Assembly: GCF_004359215.1 (NCBI RefSeq)
Contig: NW_027152213.1
Span: 1,733,600-1,797,599 of the forward strand
Direction of reading: 5' to 3'
Source: Bremia lactucae
Taxonomy: Eukaryota; Oomycota; Peronosporomycetes; Peronosporales; Peronosporaceae
Length of the DNA stretch: 64,000 nt
Shown here: one piece after another, positions 1 to 8,645 of the stretch
Numbering within the stretch: position 1 is the stretch's first letter
Layout: each line of letters starts with the position of its first letter
Position numbers and translations under genes: made by a program
The notes under the pieces: model-generated
The model's database searches: none
The model's input: the letters and a program-made list of their open reading frames with translations, nothing else
Told to the model about the DNA's origin: nothing

Positions 1-470
1 GATCAAGACAGACCATTCCATGTGGTCTGTGACGCCAGCGATTTCGCAATCGGCTGTGCGTTAATGCAATACGATACAGATGGCGCGGAGCGCGTCGTCT
101 GTTACCAATCCCGTCAGCTGCAACCAGCTGAACGCAATTACCCAGTGCATGACAAGGAACTCCTTGCCATGAAATATGCATTGGCTAAATTTAGGGTCTA
201 CCTCCTCGGAGATAGACCGTTCATCTATTTACGGACCATGCGTCATTACGCACGGCCATAAACAGCCCACATCTCTCGCAAAGAATGACGAGGTGGCTAT
301 CCTTCTTCGCGGAGTATAACTTCTCCGTCGCATATAAACCAGGATGACTTAATGTCGTCGCTGATGCGTTATCACGCCGACTCAATTTCGAGTCAGTAGT
401 GCACTCCAACAGTGAAAGTAATCTTACTGTTGCAAAACTCACTACGAGTGTTCCGTCATCAACCTTAGTT
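1..470 (+). pseudogene. RNase H domain of family 1 Pol, frameshifted
   Basis: Encodes the Ty3-type RNase H domain that removes template RNA during reverse transcription. The conserved motif VVCDASDFAIGCALMQYDT begins at about position 22, with the catalytic Asp in CDASDF, followed by YQSRQLQPAERNY and HDKELLAMKYALAKFR. The first frame stops at 261. The continuation (SQRMTRWLSFF, then VADALSRRLNFE) is in another frame, so there is an indel near 232. The copy at 53095-53640 gives the uninterrupted comparison. Clear as a domain, dead as a gene. Confidence 0.85.
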
Positions 471-639
471 GATGAAATAAAGCAAACCTACAAAGAAGAT
501 AAGGACATTCGATGTTTGATGGATCATTTAATGAATCCATCCGATTAATCTTTTAAAGATCTACCGGCTTTATATCGATCGTCATCCGATAGATACACAA
601 CACGTAACGGCTTATTGTTACACAGCCGTTGCCGGCGAC

Positions 640-1540
640 ACCCTACGTGTCGTCGTCACGACTCACAATGATTTGCGCTTGCGCATCATGTATGAGTGTC
701 ACGATGCTCCAACAAGTGGACATCGTGGACGTGAGAAGACTTACCTCACAGTAAGTCGCGACTTTTACTGGCCCCGCCAGTATCAGTTTGTGCGCAAGTA
801 CATTCGTGCTTGCGAGGTTTGTCAACGGGTGAAGCCTAGCCCTTCATCCCGTGCACCTCTTCAACCTCTACCACTTCCGGCAGAGTGTTGGCAGTCCGTA
901 TCTATGGACTTCGTCTTCGGATTTCCCGAAGACGAACACAAAAACAATGGAATCCTTGTTTTTGTAGACAGATTCAGCAAGATGGTACATCTTGCTGCGG
1001 TACCAGAGTTGATTACGGCTCCAAGTTGTGCCCGTGTCTTTATCGACACGGTATTCAAACTCCATGGGTTACCTGTGAGTTGGTCTCAGATAGAGATCCA
1101 AGATTCACGGCGGAGTTCTGGCAATCCGTGTTCCGATCTCTCGGAACACGGCTGACTATGTCAACATCCGATCACCCAGAAACGGATGGTCAAACAGAAC
1201 GCGTAAATCGCGTCCTCGAAGAGATACTTCGAGGTTACGTCCAATCGTATCCGGATTGGAGCGAGTTTTTACCGATTGTCGAATTCGCCATCAATAATTC
1301 GGTGCATGCGTCCACAACGCATACACCGTTCTTTGTGAATGGCTTAAGCCATCCTCGCATACCCACCCAATTAAACAAATCCTCTAGTTTAAGGGGGGGG
1401 GGGCTCGCACGAGCAAAACCATTTCTGGCTCATGCTCATCACGCGTTGAAGTTAACAACGACGCGAATGATGTCGATGTCGACGCAATCGACATCGAAGA
1501 TAAGAAAACTCTCATCGCGTGCGCATAAAGCGCACTGAAA
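640..1540 (+). pseudogene. Integrase of family 1 Pol, one frameshift
   Basis: Retroviral-type integrase. The zinc-binding HHCC module is visible as HDAPTSGHRG and CEVCQR (about 697-830). The catalytic core has its first Asp in SMDFVFGFPED (about 900-930), the second in VSDRDPRF (about 1085) and the Glu in DGQTERVNR (about 1185-1210). The first part is read from 673 and the second in a +2 frame to 1538, so a small indel near 1060-1085 separates the first two catalytic residues. A run of 11 G lies at 1393-1403. Apart from that shift the domain looks well preserved. The DNA carries an exceptional number of short perfect hairpins (see findings). Confidence 0.88.
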
Positions 1541-1706
1541 AAGACAAAACAAATGAGTCAGCAGAAGAATCTCTGCTGACTCGAGAATCAATAATCCGTT
1601 TTGTTCAGGATTCCATTGCATTGCTAACGCAATGCAATGCAAATATGGAAGAGCAAATGTCCATTCACTTTAAATTAATGACCTAGTTCTTTCCTCTTCG
1701 GTAAAC

Positions 1707-2063
1707 TTACCTAAGCCGGTTCCGAATATCCTCGAAACTACGATGATCTGACGACAGCTCATCGCGAACAGCATGATACTTCTGTTCGTACTCCAACATG
1801 GAGTACGCACTCTTCGAACGGTCTTCCAACCGCTCGATATGGTGAGCCTGCACCGCCTGCACCGCCTGCTCCAACGAGCGACGCTTGCCGCGCTCGTGGT
1901 CAAGTCCCTCCTCCAAATCATGGAGGAAGTGATCGATTTTGTCGATCCTCGACATTAGATCCGACATTCGGTTCGGATCTAATTTTCCCTCCTCCACCAC
2001 AACCATTGGTGGATTCCCACAGTGGTCAGCGTTTCCTTGTGGAACGTATTTATTCAGAACCAC
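1707..2063 (-). other. Antisense 118-codon coiled-coil-like reading frame
   Basis: On the minus strand this stretch is open for 118 codons and reads as a charged, heptad-like helix (for example HDLEEGLDHERGKRRSLEQ, then DELSSDHRSFEDIRNRL). The plus strand here should encode the linker between integrase and chromodomain but gives no recognisable protein. A related antisense frame, also helical in character (LSRDYRALARDHQALADAL), lies at the equivalent place in the family 2 element at 17103-17306. The first codon is not ATG-anchored with certainty. It may be a shadow frame produced by codon bias of the sense linker. I do not assign a function. Confidence 0.3.
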
Positions 2064-2290
2064 CGTGATGTGAAGGGGCAGCGTACGAGCTATCTTGTTC
2101 GCTGGCGTGGTTATCCATCTTCACATGACATCTGGGAGCCTCGTTCCCAGCTGGTTGCTGACGTTGAGGGCCTCGTCCGTCAGTATGACGAGACCCATCC
2201 GATGGTTCAGAAGGCCCATCGGAAAACACGCGCCCCTGGCGCCTGTAAATCGATTGCAAAACGTCAATCGCGTCACGCATCTCAATAGAG
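2022..2290 (+). pseudogene. Chromodomain of family 1 Pol
   Basis: Encodes a chromodomain, the histone-reading module that guides integration in chromoviruses. The core YLVRWRGYPSSHDIWEPRSQL is clear, with the aromatic cage positions represented by the Tyr, the Trp of VRWRGY and the Trp of IWEP. It is followed by VRQYDETHP, which recurs in family 2 (17670-17700). The open stretch is short and is cut off from the upstream integrase by frame changes. It ends with a basic tail and a stop at about 2288. Confidence 0.8.
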
Positions 2291-3384
2291 ATGCGAGCCC
2301 TTCCCCAGGGCGAAGAAAGGGAATAGACATCCCCTTTTACCCTCTTCGAGTTGTCTACACAACACGGACAGGGATCACCCCACGTGAGGCATGGAAGCCC
2401 AGTCACACGTGACAACCGATGCAATTTATACTTTGCACCGGTTAAAGTTCGTTTCTCGAAAACTTAACGCGATTCGCGTTAAGTTTTTGAAGCCATGCTT
2501 CGCGTCCAATGTCTTTGACATTGCAAATGAACCCGCTCCAGGCTTGCATAAGCGAGACTTTATCTCGCTTATTGTTGCCAGTAATCCAACGATGCTTAAG
2601 AAAAGCATCGAGATAAAAATCTTCCTCAGCGTGAAAGTTCTTCGCGCTGGGATCAAGGCCATGTAGCTTTGCCGCAATAAAAAAAAATATTTATCGGGAG
2701 GAGAAGTTTCTCCAGACAAGCTATTGATTAGCCGTTCTGGCAAAAGTCACGGCTTCTTTTCAGGGGCGAGATGAGACATTTTACTGTCTTCACTCCCCTG
2801 AGTGGTACCCACTGAAGCAGAGGTACCACAAGAACTTTTCTTACGATGGCTTACGCCATCGTCATCACCTGCACAGAAACACGTGCAGGTGACCGTATGG
2901 GAGATCGAACGGGCGATGAGGGATCATCCTCATCGTCGGATCCAAATAGACTATTAACTCGTCTATCAGAATGAGCCCTCTCATTCGAAGGCTCATAGTC
3001 AGCCGCCTGACGTCTATCAGGCGACTATTCCATTCTCCCCGAGTCGGCCATTTCGTCCGACTCGCATTTTTAGTCGACCTCCAAAGAGGGGTCGTATTCA
3101 CGTGGTGAATCACTACGTGCACTCGCAACATCTAGTGTTGTGCGAGTGGGAGATACTACGGCAGACGTTTCGTCTGCCGCAAGAGATAACAGTGCGTCAC
3201 CCGCGGCTGCACGAAACGCAGCCGAAGGCACAGCACTATCGACATCCCGCATGAGTTGATTCTTCATGCGATGGAATTTAAAATGACGGTTCTGACCAAT
3301 CAACATCGTTTTAAAATTAAGTGGTCACATAGTGACCACTCCATCTAATGACAGTCAGAGGATTGTCGTTTAAGTGAGGGGTGA
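2291..3384 (+). other. 3' non-coding region of family 1 element, array of small hairpins
   Basis: No open frame looks coding. The region is built largely of short inverted repeats placed one after another, for example gatggcttacgccatc (about 2845), cacctgcac with gtgcaggtg (about 2867-2893), cgcctgacg with tcaggcg (about 3005), gagtcgg with ccgactc (about 3041-3064), cactcgcaac with gttgtgcgagtg (about 3119-3147), gcagacgtttcgtctgc (about 3162) and gtggtcacatagtgaccac (about 3321). It ends in the purine tract aagtgaggggtga (about 3372-3384), which directly abuts the LTR and is the likely plus-strand primer. Confidence 0.7.
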
Positions 3385-3837
3385 TGTAACGGGGTGTATC
3401 GTTACATGAAATTAACACTTAAAGGTTATTAATTAATATATTATCTAAAAGGTACATGATATTTGGAGGATATTACTTTATATAGTAATGTTCAGAATTC
3501 TTAACCATAAATAGGTATAGACCATTATATCTATTTATTCCGCAGACTAATCAGCTCTAAAGGTAATCAAAGAGAGTTACAGATAAGATAAAGATAAAAA
3601 TTCAATAACATGTTTAGTGTTAGATTATAATTCAGTTAGCATTTACAAGATAGAAAGAGAGACACTTAATTATATCAATACAGTTTTCATTTTACCCTCT
3701 TTAAGCTAGTTACCTTAAAGAGAAGTCTTCCTCTACACGTACTAGTGTACGTGAAATAACGTAATGCACCACTCGCAACTGAAGCAGTGCGAAGTGGACT
3801 TGTACTGAAGCAGTACAAGTCGTAGTGCCCCGTTAGA
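3385..3837 (+). repeat. Family 1 LTR (3' LTR of the element at 1-3384)
   Basis: Begins TGTAACGGGGTGTATCG and ends GTGCCCCGTTAGA, so the terminal inverted repeat typical of these LTRs is present (final CA mutated to GA). Length 453 bp matches the full copy at 45127-45578. Near its 3' end are three stem-loops: one around the cacgta/tacgtg block, one pairing cactcgca with tgcgaagtg, and one pairing acttgtac with gtacaagt. The last two share the loop tgaagca. The purine-rich tract immediately before it supports a 3' LTR role. Confidence 0.9.
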
Positions 3838-4328
3838 GTAACATCTTAGCCTTGTGTTGCGCGCTTCTTTGTTTTTTGGAGCTGTATGAACGCGTCAACG
3901 GAGCTAAAGCATAAGCAGATGTTTCTCGATTGAAAAAGAGCAACAATTTCCTCAATTCTTATCTAGCACCTAGTTTACTGATACGGTCATCTTGGGGTTC
4001 ATCAGCGCTATCCTGCCAGACAGTGACGTCCCCGATTTTTGTTCTGTATATTACAACATAAGAAAATTTATTGTGGTTACAAAATACTGGACGATAGGAA
4101 CGATTGGCCAGCAACGTTTCGTAGGTTTAAATGAAGGTGAATAAATTTACTCAAAAATAACACACTCAATTAGACTCACGTTTGGTTTAACAGTCTCGGC
4201 CACAAATAACAGCCTTACAATTATAGATCTTCTGTAAATATTGTATCGGCAATGCGACTATTCTGTTCAGCGGTTGCTAGTTCTTAATATGACCCCGCCA
4301 ATAGCAGCTAGACACGCGAATGAGCGGG
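3838..4328. other. 491-bp spacer between two inverted family 1 LTRs
   Basis: Unique-looking AT-rich sequence with no open frame, no TGGTAGCAC primer site next to either LTR and no purine tract. The last 60 bases (gaccccgccaatagc, then acacgcg) weakly resemble the middle of family 2 LTRs (agccccgccaatcg). A second, apparently identical copy lies at 5894-6384 as part of the large direct repeat. Confidence 0.6.
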
Positions 4329-4775
4329 TGTAAATGGGGAACTACGACTTGTACTGCTTCAGTACAAGTCCACTTCGCACTGCCTCAGTGCGAGTGGTGC
4401 CTCACGTCACTTCACGTACACTAGTACGTGCAGAGGAAGTCTTCTCTTTAAAACACTTGCTTTAAAGAGGGTTAAATAAAAACTGTACTTAATATAATTA
4501 AGTTCTTCTATCTATCTACTTAATACCAACTTAACTATAAACTAATACAAATATGTGCTAAAAGTCTTATCTGTCTTTCTCTTTGCGCGCGTCTAGCGCT
4601 GACTGGACCGCGATGAAAGTAAATAAGAAAAAAAAATGGTCTTTATCTACGAATGGATAAGTCTCTAGAATATTACCATGTAAAGTAATATTCTCCAAAT
4701 ATTCTCTACCTTTTAGATAATATATTATTAACAACCTTAAAGTGTTAATTTCATGTAACGATACATCCCGTTACA
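4329..4775 (-). repeat. Family 1 LTR, inverted copy
   Basis: The minus strand reads TGTAACGGGATGTATCG to a degenerate terminus (TTTACA). It is the same LTR as 3385-3837 in opposite orientation, including the stem-loop cluster at 4347-4430 on the plus strand. It carries an insertion around 4580-4640. Its duplicate is at 6385-6831. There is no recognisable element interior on either side. Confidence 0.85.
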
Positions 4776-5186
4776 GCGGGGAGCACAACATAGTTTAGAT
4801 TATTATAAAAAGTTAGTTAGGAGAAGATAAAAATTCGACGGAGCTTAATTACATTAATTCATTTTTTTCTTATCCCTATACTTATTCTTCCTTACTACTG
4901 ACCTATAGTTGCTAAGAATTCATAGCAAACTAAAGTCCTTGCACGTTGTGTCCGTGAAGTATTCGGAGCCAGCTACCTCGCTCCTTAGTTTAGAGAAAAA
5001 CATAAGACTCTAAGAGTCACTTAGCTCCTTAAAACTTAGAAGTTAACAACATAGTAAGTCGTATAAGCTCGTATAGCTTGATAAATTCTACGTCAAGAAC
5101 TCAGTTGTTCGTAGAACCTAATGGCAACTGATGCCCTAGAGTATATACTGTCGGAAGGTTGGGTAGGACTACAAAGTGCTACCAGG
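4776..5186. repeat. Mosaic of LTR fragments (family 2-like, then family 3 minus)
   Basis: About 4910-4965 resembles the 3' third of family 2 LTRs on the plus strand (gcaaactaaagtccttgcac, tccgtgaagtatt). From about 4968 to 5150 it switches to the minus strand of a family 3 LTR (gctacctcgctccttag, then gttaacaacatag and tcgtagaacc), matching 28388-28545. The final bases 5160-5186 (gactacaaagtgctaccagg) are the minus-strand primer-site flank of the family 6 LTR that follows. No gene. Confidence 0.6.
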
Positions 5187-5447
5187 TGTTACGTGCCTAG
5201 AACGGCATTACCTGGCTTACACGTGCAAACGAGGAAGCGCGAAATAAATCCGGATATATGCAAGAGTAGACTTCCCAACCTCATGAACGTCTTTCTCTAC
5301 ATCTTACTGGCTACTAATGGGTCTAGCTCCTCATTAAAAACACAAAAAACATGCGACGTGCTGCATCCGCTAATACGGATAGAGCAACCTACTAAAGTAA
5401 CATGTATATGTAAATTACAAATCATGTAACGAAAAGGGCCCAATACA
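5187..5447 (-). repeat. Family 6 LTR (minus), uninterrupted copy
   Basis: The minus strand begins TGTATTGGGCCC and ends GCACGTAACA, followed by cc and the primer-site-like TGGTAGCAC at 5176-5184. The plus strand is open here for 102 codons (5121-5429), but that frame overlaps two different LTRs and shows no protein features, so I treat it as chance. The sequence is the uninterrupted relative of 60366-62849, where a pogo/Tigger transposon sits inside. Identical copy at 7243-7503. Confidence 0.7.
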
Positions 5448-5582
5448 GATCTTGTGAAATCAGTGTACATTTGCTTAGCTCTAAGCCTTTTGTGATCTAT
5501 ACAGATCGTCCGTCGTTACGCACCACGACGCGACGTCGCGTCGCGGTGCGTAACGACAGACGATTTGGCTAATAGGTTATCA
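5448..5582 (+). pseudogene. Family 3 RNase H remnant with 56-bp palindrome
   Basis: The bases around 5470-5506 match the family 3 RNase H coding region at 22830-22870 (ctctaagcc, gtgatatggacagatc). Instead of the expected cacggcgactaag stretch there is a palindrome at 5507-5562 with two 28-nt arms (two mismatches, no loop). Duplicate at 7504-7638, where the RNase H homology then continues (cgccgcgccgattatgagc against 22998 onwards). Confidence 0.65.
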
Positions 5583-5583
5583 N

Positions 5584-7638
5584 CTATTTATTCCGCAGAC
5601 TAATCAGCTGTAGGAGTAATCAAAGAGAGAGTTACAGATAAGATAGAGATAAGAATTCAATTACATGTTTAGTATTAGATTATAATTAAGTTAGCATTTA
5701 CAAAGATAGAGAAAGAGACACTTAATTATATTAATACAGTTTTCATTTTACCCTCTTTAAGCTAGTTACCTTAAAGAGAAGTCTTCCTCTACACGTACTA
5801 GTGTACGTGAAATAACGTAATGCACCACTCGCAACTGAAGCAGTGCGAAGTGGACTTGTACTGAAGCAGTACAAGTCGTAGTGCCCCGTTAGAGTAACAT
5901 CTTAGCCTTGTGTTGCGCGCTTCTTTGTTTTTTGGAGCTGTATGAACGCGTCAACGGAGCTAAAGCATAAGCAGATGTTTCTCGATTGAAAAAGAGCAAC
6001 AATTTCCTCAATTCTTATCTAGCACCTAGTTTACTGATACGGTCATCTTGGGGTTCATCAGCGCTATCCTGCCAGACAGTGACGTCCCCGATTTTTGTTC
6101 TGTATATTACAACATAAGAAAATTTATTGTGGTTACAAAATACTGGACGATAGGAACGATTGGCCAGCAACGTTTCGTAGGTTTAAATGAAGGTGAATAA
6201 ATTTACTCAAAAATAACACACTCAATTAGACTCACGTTTGGTTTAACAGTCTCGGCCACAAATAACAGCCTTACAATTATAGATCTTCTGTAAATATTGT
6301 ATCGGCAATGCGACTATTCTGTTCAGCGGTTGCTAGTTCTTAATATGACCCCGCCAATAGCAGCTAGACACGCGAATGAGCGGGTGTAAATGGGGAACTA
6401 CGACTTGTACTGCTTCAGTACAAGTCCACTTCGCACTGCCTCAGTGCGAGTGGTGCCTCACGTCACTTCACGTACACTAGTACGTGCAGAGGAAGTCTTC
6501 TCTTTAAAACACTTGCTTTAAAGAGGGTTAAATAAAAACTGTACTTAATATAATTAAGTTCTTCTATCTATCTACTTAATACCAACTTAACTATAAACTA
6601 ATACAAATATGTGCTAAAAGTCTTATCTGTCTTTCTCTTTGCGCGCGTCTAGCGCTGACTGGACCGCGATGAAAGTAAATAAGAAAAAAAAATGGTCTTT
6701 ATCTACGAATGGATAAGTCTCTAGAATATTACCATGTAAAGTAATATTCTCCAAATATTCTCTACCTTTTAGATAATATATTATTAACAACCTTAAAGTG
6801 TTAATTTCATGTAACGATACATCCCGTTACAGCGGGGAGCACAACATAGTTTAGATTATTATAAAAAGTTAGTTAGGAGAAGATAAAAATTCGACGGAGC
6901 TTAATTACATTAATTCATTTTTTTCTTATCCCTATACTTATTCTTCCTTACTACTGACCTATAGTTGCTAAGAATTCATAGCAAACTAAAGTCCTTGCAC
7001 GTTGTGTCCGTGAAGTATTCGGAGCCAGCTACCTCGCTCCTTAGTTTAGAGAAAAACATAAGACTCTAAGAGTCACTTAGCTCCTTAAAACTTAGAAGTT
7101 AACAACATAGTAAGTCGTATAAGCTCGTATAGCTTGATAAATTCTACGTCAAGAACTCAGTTGTTCGTAGAACCTAATGGCAACTGATGCCCTAGAGTAT
7201 ATACTGTCGGAAGGTTGGGTAGGACTACAAAGTGCTACCAGGTGTTACGTGCCTAGAACGGCATTACCTGGCTTACACGTGCAAACGAGGAAGCGCGAAA
7301 TAAATCCGGATATATGCAAGAGTAGACTTCCCAACCTCATGAACGTCTTTCTCTACATCTTACTGGCTACTAATGGGTCTAGCTCCTCATTAAAAACACA
7401 AAAAACATGCGACGTGCTGCATCCGCTAATACGGATAGAGCAACCTACTAAAGTAACATGTATATGTAAATTACAAATCATGTAACGAAAAGGGCCCAAT
7501 ACAGATCTTGTGAAATCAGTGTACATTTGCTTAGCTCTAAGCCTTTTGTGATCTATACAGATCGTCCGTCGTTACGCACCACGACGCGACGTCGCGTCGC
7601 GGTGCGTAACGACAGACGATTTGGCTAATAGGTTATCA
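5584..7638. repeat. Large direct repeat, unit 2
   Basis: Second copy of 3531-5582. It starts inside a family 1 LTR (5584-5893, lacking the first ~145 bp), then repeats the spacer 5894-6384, inverted LTR 6385-6831, LTR mosaic 6832-7242, family 6 LTR 7243-7503 and RNase H remnant with palindrome (7563-7618). It then runs on into family 3 sequence that unit 1 lacks. Either a recent duplication or an assembly join. Confidence 0.85.
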
Positions 7639-8143
7639 CGCCGCGCCGATTATGAGCTTGCTTAAATTACAACCGTAACGTCACCGATTATTCATCAAAT
7701 CCGTTTAGCAAATTTCACGAATAAACCGTTTTAGCGTTACTACGCGCTCTTGTAAGCATGAAGTTTGCAAAGTCGACATGAAATTGTCTCCGCCCAGTTT
7801 TAGCGCCAGCTTCTGTCAATAATCGGTCGATAGTGGGCTCATGTTTTATTCAAGTTATGTCGCGGTTTTCCCGGGCATCGTAGCTCCTTACGATGAGGAC
7901 CTTACATCAAATCTTCTATAAGGCACATGATACTATTCATAGTGGTCATCTCGGTCGAAAAAAGACCTACAGCTCCAATATTCAGAGTTATTGGTGGTCT
8001 TAACTCTAATAATGTGTAAGCACCCATATCCACACAAGCAAAACATGCCAGCTGGTTAAACAATTGGCACATGCAACGGCACGCTTGCCAGTTTGTTCGA
8101 ACCAATTGATTGTTAGAAATCCGTTAGAATGGATTTTGTGTTT
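7639..8143 (+). pseudogene. Family 3 RNase H end and integrase zinc module, decayed
   Basis: Degenerate stretch homologous to 22995-23490. The HHCC module is still readable in pieces: a GHLGRKKTY-like string near 7944-7970, then TCQLVKQ-like near 8046-8065, and the start of the core as EWILC near 8126-8143. Stops and frame changes occur every few dozen bases. It is truncated on the right by the inverted block at 8144-8277. Confidence 0.65.
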
Positions 8144-8277
8144 AAGAGGTGTTTTACTTCTGAAAGTAAACGTACCACAACAATGATTCACCAACCAAGT
8201 GTTCCCCATAACAATTTTGCTGAAACGGTCAACGAAGACCACGATGCTCGTATCACCGGCCGAATATTTCACTAGGT
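8144..8277 (-). other. In-place micro-inversion across integrase/LTR boundary
   Basis: On the minus strand this block reads integrase core (TSIVVFVDRFSKIV, about 8209-8250) running straight into the first ~65 bp of a family 3 LTR (TGTTATGGGGAACAC, 8144-8208). The plus-strand flanks are the preceding part of the integrase (to 8143) and the remainder of the same LTR (from about 8278). Flipping the block would restore a collinear integrase-LTR order, so it was inverted where it stands. Confidence 0.65.
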
Positions 8278-8645
8278 CAAAAAGTTAAACACTAAAATCC
8301 CGTTTATTATGTGGCAGCCGCCAGACATATATCTGGTGATCGAAATAGTAGGGTAAGGGTTTATATTAAAATAATCATATAAAGTTCAGTTTCCTTTTCG
8401 ATACTTCAGCGTATAGTGCCTTCCTGAGGCTTGCGCATCGATCAACGAGAGAAAGAAACCTTTCTAAGCTATTTAATCTCGGGCACTAGTCACCGCTTAA
8501 TTCTACAAACCACTGAATTCCTTGAACTAGGATTCATTCAGCTACAACTCTTTGAGTTGTTAAACCGATTAATTATACAGAGCTAAGTGACTCTCTGAGT
8601 CTATAAGTCTTCATCTGACTTAAGGGGCGAGGAAGCTTTGCTACA
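8278..8645 (+). repeat. Family 3 LTR, 5' end displaced by inversion
   Basis: Homologous to 18700-19104: shared blocks include the gccgccagacat/ggcggccgaaat region, tagggtaagg, gtgccttcc, gcttgcgcat, gggcactagt and the end gctttgctaca. It is followed by cc and TGGTAGCTC (8648-8656), a decayed primer site. Its first 65 bp are in the inverted block just upstream. Confidence 0.75.

Larger units (their letters stand above)
1..3837 (+). mobile_element. Ty3/Gypsy family 1 element, 3' half (cut by window start)
   Basis: Relic of a chromodomain Ty3/Gypsy retrotransposon, read left to right as RNase H, integrase, chromodomain, a long non-coding 3' region, polypurine tract and 3' LTR. gag, protease and reverse transcriptase lie outside the window. 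The proteins closely match the elements at 11554-18640 and 49491-57373, but this copy ends in a different LTR (3385-3837) that is also found at 45127-45578. Frameshifts near 232 and 1060-1085 and several stops make it non-functional. The usual integrase C-terminal segment (GPFRVL type) seems to be missing between about 1725 and 1740. Confidence 0.9.
3531..5582. repeat. Large direct repeat, unit 1
   Basis: From about 3681 to 5582 the sequence recurs at an offset of exactly 2,056 bp (5737-7638) with no difference that I noticed, including the inverted LTR pair, the spacer, the family 6 LTR and the palindrome. The first roughly 150 bp (3531-3680 against 5584-5736) align but differ at many positions. 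An ambiguous base N lies exactly at the junction, 5583. Confidence 0.85.

Noticed and set aside
5121..5429. Open 102-codon frame, repeated identically at 7177-7485
   Set aside because: Its repetition only reflects the 2,056-bp direct repeat. The frame spans the junction of two LTR fragments, the diverged relative at 60366-62849 does not keep it, and the peptide has no protein-like features.
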